Source of the DNA: Antedon mediterranea
Taxonomy: Eukaryota > Echinodermata > Crinoidea > Comatulida > Antedonidae
Reading direction: 5' to 3'
NCBI RefSeq assembly: GCF_964355755.1
Contig: NC_092671.1
Location: 15,108,501-15,172,500 of the forward strand
Length of the DNA stretch: 64,000 nucleotides
The notes under the pieces are model-generated. The model saw nothing but the letters and a program-made list of their open reading frames with translations, was not told the DNA's origin and ran no database searches. Made by a program: the position numbers and the translations under genes. The number at the start of each line of letters is the position of its first letter. The stretch's first letter is position 1. Of the stretch, positions 44,501 through 56,500 are shown piece after piece.

Positions 44501-47500
44501 AGCTTATATTGAACAAATAAATTCGTTTAAATCCTGATTTTCATTTGTTCAATTGTCCATCATACTCAAGGTAATACTAGACTAATAATTATCTTTAAAT
44601 TTTATTTGTTGATCCAATGTATCAATATTTAATTTCTAAATATATTAAAATTTAATATATTAAACATTAAAACATATATGGTTTATATACTATGTTACAA
44701 TAATACTATTCATATTTCTAATGTACTCACAAGTTAGTCGATACAAAAAATGTTGAATTATTTAAATGTTATTGTTTTTTTTACCAGATACCAATCCCTG
44801 CCAGTTTGTGAATTGTCGTAATAATGGAACTTGCCTGGCTTCATCAATTAGTCACTCAGCTGTGTGTAACTGTTTAAGCTGTTACTCTGGGACTCTATGT
44901 GAACAATGTGAGTTCATTCAGAAAGCTGCCATTAGTATTAGTATACATTCGATCCACTTGCACCAGCAATGAACAATAAGTTCTGTTTTTCTACATATTA
45001 TACTGAATTACGTCATTCTATAAATTATTCATTGATAATCGTTGACATTATGCATGCTTGTCTTACTGTATAATCATTTAAAAAACTGGATTCGAATCAT
45101 GTATCTGCTGGACAATCAGTATTATCTTGCTGTGATCAAAGCATGCCCACTTTAATCGTTATTAAATCGGATCCGATTGAGCACAATTTATAAAGCATTA
45201 TGTATTTCGGCCTATAAAATATAATACCTTTTTTTCAGACAACAATCCTTGTGCTGTGCTACCTTGTGAAAATGGAGGCGTGTGTTCCGCACAGGCCTGT
45301 GGCTATTCTTGCTCATGTCCAGCTTGTTATTCTGGAAACAGATGTCAAACATGTAAGTTACTATTTTATGTTACTACTTCACTATTATTATATATACTTC
45401 ATGAAAGTACTCAGTACCTTGTATTACAATCTCGAACTTACTCAAACCTAAAGCAAGTGATCTGGAGAACACATGCCACACGTTGTTAAGTTTAGTCAAA
45501 TCTAGTATTTAAAAAATAATAATAATAAATTATCTTTGTATTAATTATAATATTTTCTTTCTTTAGATAACAATCCGTGTATTGGCGCTAACTGCAATAG
45601 TGGTCAGTGTGTTATTGTATCAACTTTTAGTGAATGTAGCTATGAATGCGATTGTCCTCCAAATTTTTCTGGAACTGATTGCGAAATATGTAATTACACA
45701 TTTATTACAAATTTATGATTAGTAAATGTTGCAAATAATCCTTTTACTTAGGACCACTTCAGACTTATTTACCCGGGTAAGAGGAGGACCAACCCGCCAA
45801 AGTTAGCGATAAATGTAGGCATAGGCCTACCCATGAAAACAACTTGCCCAGGTAAATAAAACTTGAACGGACACATAGTCACAACCTCATGACTAAGTAT
45901 CTATAGCATGGGTAAAGTAAGTATCTATAGTATTATTCTTTTGAAATTAAATCCAGTACAAATTACATTATAGTTGTTGATCCATGCGAGGATATATTAT
46001 GTCAAAATGAAGGTACTTGTTGTGTAGATGATACAAATGCAGCATCGTGCAAGTGCTTGTCCTGTTATGAAGGGGCATTCTGTGAAATATGTAAGTATTT
46101 TTAATATTTGTAATTTTAAGCATTTTAATTTGTTCTTCCTAATGTAACCAACATTTTTTAATGGATTACCTATATAATTAAGGTGTATACATTTCTGTAC
46201 GTCGACATTTATGGATATATTTTGTTTTATATTTCTCTTCAATTCGCCTATTGTCGTTAACATAACCCTTTCTCTATAAGAATAGTCTTACAGTATAGAG
46301 CTTGGCCGTGTGTTAACTTGTTGACACTTTTCCTTCTTCAGATAACAACCCATGTAACTTGAATCCGTGTGGTGAAAACGGTATTTGTATTGCACAAGGA
46401 TGTGCCTTCCAGTGTATTTGTGATCCATGTTACGCTGGGGCCCTGTGTACAGATCGTAAGTTGTTTTTTGGATATTGATGCTGCACAAAGTAACATGTAT
46501 ATTACAATATATTCCATACCAGATAGTAAGTAATAGAAATACACATTTTTCTACCTTATGATACATAAGATATGATTTTTTTTTCACAGTGACAAATCCA
46601 TGTAGCAGTGTTAATTGCGACCCAGGGGTATGTGAAATTGTCGCAACGCCGACAGAATGTAACAGTCAATGTAACTGTCCAGAATGTTATTCCGGAGACT
46701 TTTGTCAAACATGTAAGAAAACAATTAAATACTTGAATAAAAACTCTATTAGTATGTCATAATCATTTGCTTACCCCACCGCTGAACTCACCCTTGACAA
46801 AATGCTGACTACCGTCCTAGTCTAATACAGTAAAACAAAACTCTTGCTTACCTATATTTCCAATAGATCTAATATTATACAGTATAATCAAGAAGCATAT
46901 TTCAATATAATATTTTTGTTACTTTATACAGTTACAAATCCCTGTGATGACATTACTTGTGAAAATGGCGGTGTTTGTGAAATTTCAGTGGGCACAGAAG
47001 ATGCTTCTTGCACAGGTATATGTCAGTGTCAAGGGTCATGCTACACCGGTGACAACTGTCAAATTTGTAAGTGAAAAACTGAACACATTGACATGATTTC
47101 TAGGGAGGAAAGTGTCATCATCATCATCACATAAACCTTTATTAAATTCAAGTTGGTATAATTTTTTCACGCACAAGAAAACATACATAGAGGATTCATA
47201 TTTATTTATTTTTATTTATTCCACATTTATTTAGTCATCAATTACAGTACATCATAATTACAGTACAACTGAAAACAGGGATCCTGCATAAAAAAGCTGT
47301 AGCTTCGTTTTTTTGTAGGACCCTTTTACATAAGAACAAGTATATAGAACTTAAATAAAACAAAGGTGTTGCTAATTAGCATATAGTGATAAAAAGTATT
47401 TTTTGACCTGTTTTTTTATACATTTATTTTGTTTCTTTAAAATAACCGGTTTATTACCACCATTACAAGTGAATTCTTTCCACAATTTTGGTCCATGTGT

Positions 47501-50500
47501 ATAAACTGTTGACTGCAAGTTAGTCTTGTGAAGGGAATTTTGAATTCAGTTTCTGTTCTGAGGTTATGAGTAGGCCTAAATACTGTCACAGTAATTAAAA
47601 ATATTTAAAATGTGATGTGGTAATTCATTGAATTTTACGTTTGCCATAAATCCTATGACGTTTACTTTGTAAATATCATAAACGTTTGTTTTAACTCAGT
47701 CAAAAACCTTGCGAACGATTTTAAATTTCCTGTAACATTAAATAGATACTGTCACAATATATTCAACTTTATTAAGTATTCAATTCAATATATATTTATT
47801 AGTAAAGTATCAGTTATTTAATATGTATTCTATATTTATAATAATACTTTTGTAAACAGACTCTAATCCATGCGACGATTCTCCGTGTCTCAATAATGGT
47901 GTTTGTGTACCAAATGGTTGCAGTTACCAGTGTCAATGTACAGCATGCTACAGTGGAAACTTTTGTGAAACATGTAAGTCCATAAAACAGCTAGGTCTAC
48001 AGTGAATTCAAATTGTATGATCATTATGTTTCATTAATCGGTTTCATTAATCAGTATCAAGCATGGACAATGCAGGTTGCTCATCCTCTTTGAGTGTTGA
48101 AATGTGACTTGTTGCAGTTTTACTGCTATATAGTTTGGTGACTTTTTGCGGTCATTTCAATTCAATCATATCTATTCTGTCATTAAAAGTGTACTTGTAG
48201 CAAGCACATTCCATGTTTTTAGCATAGACACTTCGTCATTGTAGACTAGGCTTAAGACTCTAAAATTGCATTCCTACAGCTAACGATCCATGCAACGCAT
48301 TCGAATGTTTGAATGGAGGTGTTTGTCAAGTTGTGGAAAATGGAGGTTCCTGTTCTGCCAGATGTTTATGTCTATCCTGCTATGAAGGCTTTCTCTGTCA
48401 AAATTGTAAGATTTGTCAATTAGCTCTTTAATATATGATGTATATAAAGTACTATGTCGTCATTGCAGCTGGCCTAATTAAAACTCATGTAAATCTGGTA
48501 ATTTAAGTACCACTTTTAAATACGAATGTAGCCGTCATTGTCTTAATCTAAATAAATGTTTATACGGTTTTTCGTATCAGATAATGATCCTTGTGATGCT
48601 GATCCCTGTGGTAATTTTGGAACTTGTACGTCGACTGGTTGCTCGTTTACATGTACCTGTGATCCATGTTACTATGGAACCCTCTGCAATGCAGGTAAAG
48701 CAGCTTTTACACTACAGAATAATTAGAAAGAAGTGGTTTAGTTAAGAACTGTATTTCCCAAGTAAATTGTTTCCTCAAACTATGAAATGGAAACCCTCAT
48801 CAAGCTCTCTGACTTGAAATTATTATCTATAAAAGTAATCGTATATGATATATGTGCTACCTTTAGGATATATGGAGAAACAAATACATACATACTCCAT
48901 ACCCTTGGTTAATATTTATTTGTTATTGCTAATTTATTCAATTTGTAAAGGATCCTTCGTTGCCTTTTAATTTTAGACAAAAGTTCCACTTATTCTTCTC
49001 CTGTATGTTACAACCTATGTTGAACCAGGGAAGATTGAAGGTTGAACATACAAATACAGATATATAATAAAGATAATTACAAACACAAAAACCAAACATG
49101 TTTCCCCTCTCTGACTACATTGTTTCATAATTGTAGCTTTTAACCCATGTGATGCGCATGACTGCCAAGGCAACGGTCAATGTGAAACGATTACAGATGG
49201 AGGAACCTGCCTTGCAAAGTGTCGATGTGAAAGCTGTTATCAGGGAGATAGCTGCGAAACATGTAAGTGTACAAATATGTATTCAAGTAATGAAATCTTT
49301 GCGGAATGGTCGGTGTTACAAACGGAATAGTACTAATGTATTTTGTATCATATACAGATATTGATCCTTGTATCGGAGATCCGTGCAGCACAACTGGAAC
49401 TTGCATGTCTGACAGATGTGTGCTCTGGTGCCATTGTGACCTCTGTTATACAGGAACCACGTGTGAAACATGTTCGTATAAGACTTGTTTACAGTTTTTT
49501 GCACCTGACTATAATCATACCTACTATACAAATGTCGGTTATTCCATATTAAGTGATTCCATATTTCCAGCAACAACGTATAAAGGTTCAGTACTGCGGT
49601 TCCTTTATTATTGTATTATTCTAAATTAAGATTTTTAACGTGTTCATTAATTTCAATAATGTTTAGTTGAAAATCCATGCGTCGGTGTGTTGTGTCAATT
49701 TGGTGGTACTTGTCAAGTAACAACAGCAAATGGACAATGTGAATTCCAATGTCAATGTCCAACGTGCTATTCTGGAACATTCTGTGAAAACTGTAAGTAT
49801 TGATAATATTTGCAGCCAATGTTTTAGTATTAGTACAGTGCAGTACGAGTATGATATTTCTGTTACAATTTAAAATTACAATTTATGTTTCATTAGTTCA
49901 AAACCCATGCTCTGCAGTCCAATGTCAATTTGGTGGTATTTGCCAGACAACAACCAATAATCAATGTGGATTTCAATGTCAGTGTCCACCATGTTATTCT
50001 GGAACTTTCTGTCAAAATTGTAAGTATAGCAACCGGCAACAATAGAAATATAATATAATTTTACCCTTCTGAGTTTTATTACTGTTGAAAGTCTTGTAGA
50101 TTTTTATTTGTGAAAGCCAGTATGTATGAACCGATCCTATTCCGATAATATACATTTTGTTACTTTTTAGATCAAAACCAATGTGACGGTATTACGTGTC
50201 AATTCGGTGGGACTTGTCAAGTGACATCAACCAATGGACAATGTGGATTTCAATGTCAATGTCCAACGTGCTATTCTGGAGTATTGTGCCAAAATGGTAA
50301 TCATACAACAGCTATTCTTTTATACCACTTTTATAGTTAAATAAATATTTTGTTGGAGAACTAAGTTAAAGTTATAGTCTACTGTTTCTAATTATGTTTA
50401 GTTATCTTTAGTTCAAAATCCATGTTCTGGTGTCGTGTGTCAATTTGGTGGAACTTGTCAAGTAACGACAGCTAATGGACAATGTGGATTCCAATGTCAA

Positions 50501-53500
50501 TGTCCAACGTGCTATTTTGGAACATTCTGTGAAAATGGTAAAATTACTTTGGAAATAATATAGCATATTACACAAATTATCTTCCACAAGGCCGTCGTAA
50601 TACTTTGTCTTGTTTATTATTAGTTCAAAATCCATGTTCTGGTGTCTTGTGTCAATTTGATGGAAGTTGTCAAGTAACCACAACCAATGGACAATGTGAA
50701 TTCCAATGTCAATGTCCAACGTGCCATTCTGGAACATTCTGTGAAAATGGTAAAATTACTTTTATAATTATAATATAGTACATTTATGCTTTAATAAACA
50801 CAAATTATCTTCTACAGGGTCGTCGTAATATGTTGTTTCTTCTGTTTATCTTTAGTTCAAAATCCATGTTCTGGTGTCCTGTGTCAATTTGGTGGAACTT
50901 GTCAAGTAACGACAGCTAATGGACAATGTGGATTCCAATGTCAATGTCCAACCTGCTATTTTGGAACATTCTGTGAAAATGGTAAAATTACTTTGGAAAT
51001 AATATAGCATATTTATGGTTTCAGAAACACCAATATTCTCTTTCACAAGGTCGTCGTAATACTTTGTCTTGTTTATCTTTAGTTCAAAATCCATGTTCTG
51101 GTGCCCTGTGTCAATTTGGTGGAACTTGTCAAGTAACGGCAGCTAATGGACAATGTGGATTCCAATGTCAATGTCCAACGTGCTATTTTGGAACATTCTG
51201 TGAAAATGGTAAAATTACTTTGGAAATAATATAGCATATTTATTGTTTCAGAAACACCAATATTCTCTTTCACAAGGTCGTCGTAATACTTTGTCTTGTG
51301 TATTATTAGTTCAAAATACATGTTCTGTGGTCTTGTGTCAATTTGGTGGAACTTGTCAAGTAACGACAACCAATGGACAATGTGAATTCCAATGTCAATG
51401 TCCAACGTGCCATTCTGGAGTATTATGTGAAAATGGTAATAAAACAACAGCTTTATTGTTTTATTCCATAACGAGTTTCTGCTGGAAGGAGAAGTCATTT
51501 GAATTCGATTAAAGTTTTGTTTTTTATATCCCTACACTTCATACTACTATATTGTGTTTATCTTTAGTTCAAAATCCATGTTCTGGTGTCGAGTGCCAAT
51601 TTGGTGGAACTTGTCAAGTAACGACAACCAATGGACAATGTGAATTCCAATGTCAATGTCCAACGTGCCATTCTGGAGTATTATGTCAAAATAGTAATAA
51701 AACAACAGCTTTATTGTTTTATTCCATAACGAGTTTCTGCTAGAAGGAGAAGTCATTTGAATTCGATTAAAGTTTTGTTTTTTATATCCCTACACTTCAT
51801 ACTACTATATTGTGTTTATCTTTAGTTCAAAATCCATGTTCTGGTGTCGAGTGCCAATTTGGTGGAACTTGTCAAGTAACAACAACCAATGGACAATGTG
51901 GATTCCAATGTCAATGTCCAACGTGCCATTCTGGAACATTCTGTGAAAATGGTAAAATTACTTTCATAATTATAATATAGTACATTTATGCTTTAATAAA
52001 CACGAATTATCTTCTACAGGGTCGTCGTAAAACTTTGTTTCTTGTGTTTATCTTTAGTTCAAAATCCATGTTCTGGTGTCGTGTGTCAATTTGGTGGAAT
52101 TTGTCAAGTAACGACAGCTGATGGACAATGTGGATTCCAATGTCAATGTCCAACGTGCCATTCTGGAACATTCTGTGAAAATGGTAAAATTACTTTCATA
52201 ATTATAATATAGTACATTTATGCTTTAATAAACACAAATTATCTTCTACAAGGTCGTCGTAATACTTTGTCTTGTTTATTATTAGTTCAAAATCCATGTT
52301 CTGGTGTCCTGTGTCAATTTGGTGGAACTTGTCAAGTAACGGCAGCTAATGGACAATGTGCATTCCAATGTCAATGTCCAACGTGCCATTCTGGAACATT
52401 CTGTGAAAATGGTAAAATTACTTTCATAATTATAATATAGTACATTTATGCTTTAATAAACACAAATTATCTTCTACAAGGTCGTCGTAATACTTTGTCT
52501 TGTTTATTATTAGTTCAAAATCCATGTTCTGGTGTCCTGTGTCAATTTGGTGGAACTTGTCAAGTAACGACAGCTAATGGACAATGTGAATTCCAATGTC
52601 AATGTCCAACGTGCCATTCTGGAAGATTCTGTCAAAATGGTAATATTATAATACAACAGCTTTATTGTTTTATACCATAACGAGTTTCTTACAAGAAGGA
52701 GAAGTCATTTGAATTCGATTAAAGTTTCATTTTTTATATCCCTACACTTCATACTACTATGTTGTGTTTATCTTTAGTTCAAAATCCATGTTCTGGTGTC
52801 GAGTGCCAATTTGGTGGAACTTGTCAAGTAACGACAACCAATGGACAATGTGAATTCCAATGTCAATGTCCAACGTGCCATTCTGGAGTATTATGTCAAA
52901 ATGGTAATAAAACAACAGCTTTATTGTTTTATTCCATAACGAGTTTCTGCTAGAAGGAGAAGTCATTTGAATTCGATTAAAGTTTTGTTTTTTATATCCC
53001 TACACTTCATACTACTATATTGTGTTTATCTTTAGTTCAAAATTCATGTTCTGGTGTCGAGTGCCAATTTGGTGGAACTTGTCAAGTAACAACAATCAAT
53101 GGACAATGTGGATTCCAATGTCAATGTCCAACGTGCCATTCTGGAACATTCTGTGAAAATGGTAAAATTACTTTCATAATTATAATATAGTACATTTATG
53201 CTTTAATAAACACGAATTATCTTCTACAGGGTCGTCGTAAAACTTTGTTTCTTGTGTTTATCTTTAGTTCAAAATCCATGTTCTGGTGTCGTGTGTCAAT
53301 TTGGTGGAATTTGTCAAGTAACGACAGCTGATGGACAATGTGGATTCCAATGTCAATGTCCAACGTGCCATTCTGGAACTTTCTGTGAAAATGGTAAAAT
53401 TACTTTCATAATTATAATATAGTACATTTATGCTTTAATAAACACAAATTATCTTCTACAAGGTCGTTGTAATACTTTGTCTTGTTTATTATTAGTTCAA

Positions 53501-56500
53501 AATCCATGTTCTGGTGTCCTGTGTCAATTTGGTGGAACTTGTCAAGTAACGGCAGCTAATGGACAATGTGGATTCCAATGTCAATGTCCAACGTGCCATT
53601 CTGGAACATTCTGTGAAAATGGTAAAATTACTTTCATAATTATAATATAGTACATGTATGCTTTAATAAACACAAATTATCTTCTACAAGGTCGTCGTAA
53701 TACGTTGTCTTGTTTATTATTAGTTCAAAATCCATGTTCTGGTGTCCTGTGTCAATTTGGTGGAACTTGTCAAGTAACGACAGCTAATGGACAATGTGAA
53801 TTCCAATGTCAATGTCCAACGTGCCATTCTGGAAGATTCTGTCAAAATGGTAATATTATAATACAACAGATTATTGTTTTATACCATAACGAGTTTCTTA
53901 CAAGAAGGAGAAGTCATTTGAATTCGATTAAAGTTTCATTTTTTATATCCCTACACTTCATACTACTATGTTGTGTTTATCTTTAGTTCAAAATCCATGT
54001 TCTGGTGTCGAGTGCCAATTTGGTGGAACTTGTCAAGTAACTACAGCTAACGGACAATGTGGATTCCAATGTCAATGTCCAACGTGCCATTCTGGAACAT
54101 TCTGTGAAAACGGTTAGACATCTTAACATGAATTGCCAATAAAATTATTTTCAGTAACTGTACTAGTCGATCATACTATTTAGATATTACTTCGCTAAAT
54201 TGTTTTACTGGTAACACACTGTAGATGCGCAATTCAAATAGTTCAACATGGATAGTTGTTTGGTCCATAATATATTGAAACATTTTATTCTCATTCTATA
54301 GGTTAAAATAATTGTACAGTTATTCAAATCATTATACCAATAATAGCACGTTTCTTTTTTTTTAGTCCAAACTCCATGCTCTGTTATTCAATGCCAATTT
54401 GGTGGCATTTGCCAGGTAACGACGACCAATAATCAATGTGGATATCGATGCCAATGCCCACCATGTTATTCTGGAACATTCTGTCAAAACTGTAAGTAAA
54501 ACTCACTATAATTCGATTCTTACTTTTGAGTTTCTCTATTTTCAATTTTAAACGAACAAGATGCTTCTTTACCATCAAACGTGTTTGTGTTTACTAGATC
54601 AAAATCAATGTGACGGCGTTACATGTCAGTTTGGTGGTACTTGTCAAGTAACAACAACCAATGGACAATGTGGATTCCAATGTCAATGTCCAACATGCTA
54701 TTCTGGAATCTTATGTCAAAATGGCAAGTTTCATTATTATGTATTATACTTAATCGAGATTTGTATTAATATCATTTGGATTTTCTTTTCATTGAAGAAA
54801 GTTGGAAACAATTAGTCGTAAAAAAGAAATATAACGATAGTAAGCAAATAGATCTATGCAAACCGTTTCTTATTTTTTATCAACAGTTCAAAATCCTTGT
54901 TCTGGTGTTGTGTGCCAATCAGGTGGAACTTGTCAAGTAGTAACAACCAATGGACAATGTGACTTCCAATGTCAATGTCCAACGTGCTATTCTGGAAGAT
55001 TCTGTGAAAGTGGTGAGATAATTCTTAATTTGTTTTTCTAAATAATCTGCAGATAGTAACACGACTTTTAAAATTTATAATTTAAGTTATTAAAGATTCA
55101 TGAACAATTTAATATTACTAGATGGTACGCTCGCTTCGCTCGCGTACCATCTAGGTCGTACCCACAGATGGTTCTCGAATACACAGTAATTTCAGCGTAA
55201 CAAAACTGGCGATTTCAAATGTACGTACCGCAGGACTATAATACATTGTCGTTTACAGAAACGAATAAATAGACACGATGATTTATGTAGTCAACTAAAA
55301 TTAGCACCCTGGGAATTACTTCCGAAGGAGAAACTTATCACAAAATGAGTCCAAATGTTTGATTTGGACTTATTTAAAGAAACCCAATTTGTGTTTTGTA
55401 TGTAACATTAGGGTTGAGGGATGGGAAAGCGGATAGGTACAAAGAAGAACAATTTTTAAATATATTCTTTATCCACTCAGTAACGAAATATTTCTTTCAT
55501 GTTTTATAGACCTATAAATAATATAGGCCTACATCTAAATACAGTAAAACATTTGCGATTTAATACTTTGTTAAAACTGTCACTGTCATAATCGATTGAA
55601 ATATTAAAGTACATGATATACACCACTACGACGTTTATATTTTTGGTAATTATTAATTAATACAAACGTTGAGAAGGAACTGTCAGTATAAAGTTTATTT
55701 GTATATAATAATGTGTTTATATATCTAACAGTAGAGCCTATCCACAATCTCAGTAATAAAGTTTATTTGTATATATTTTTATATTACATTTAACAGTATG
55801 AACATTCACAGTTAGAAATGTTTGATTCAAATGTTGACCAACAATAGTTATTAATAGGTATTTACAGTATTGTCGAAGTATTGCAAGTTTATTCTCAAAG
55901 GGCCCATATATTTACCTACCGTATGTGTTAAACCAAGGGCTCATAAATTTACCTACTTGTGTTACACTCTGGCAGACTGAGAGATTGGGATGTTCCATTC
56001 ATCGCAAATCAATACATTTGTAGAATCGTATATTAAATCTATCAAAATAGTATTTTTTAAGAAAATCGGCCTGTCTTCAACATTATGATGCTGTACTCTA
56101 GCTGTTCAACGGGTTTTTAGCTATTAAAAACAATTATCGTAGGAGGAGATAGGAAAATGCAAAGCCTCCTCGCATTTTTGTGGCGGGTATTTTTCAAGAT
56201 AGACATCCATTAGACAGTGCATACCACGATCGGAAAACACCCCTCTTTGGGGCAAATCGTTGAACCTAAATTCGTTTTAATCGTCAATAACTAATTATCT
56301 AACTTAATTTAATTAGTAAATAGGGTTAAATCAGGTGGTTAAAATCAGTACCGAAAGTACGAACCAACTTTATATACCATCGAGTAAAAATTCTAAAAGT
56401 AAGGCGCGATTTACCTAATTTTGCCCTTACGTAAATTTATATATAGATAATTGGTATTTTGTTTAATAGTTCAAAACCCGTGTGCCAATGCCCCTTGCCA

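Noticed and set aside
49191-51756. Long antisense ORFs repeated opposite the gene C exons
   Set aside because: They are mirror frames of the EGF array and recur only because the array repeats.
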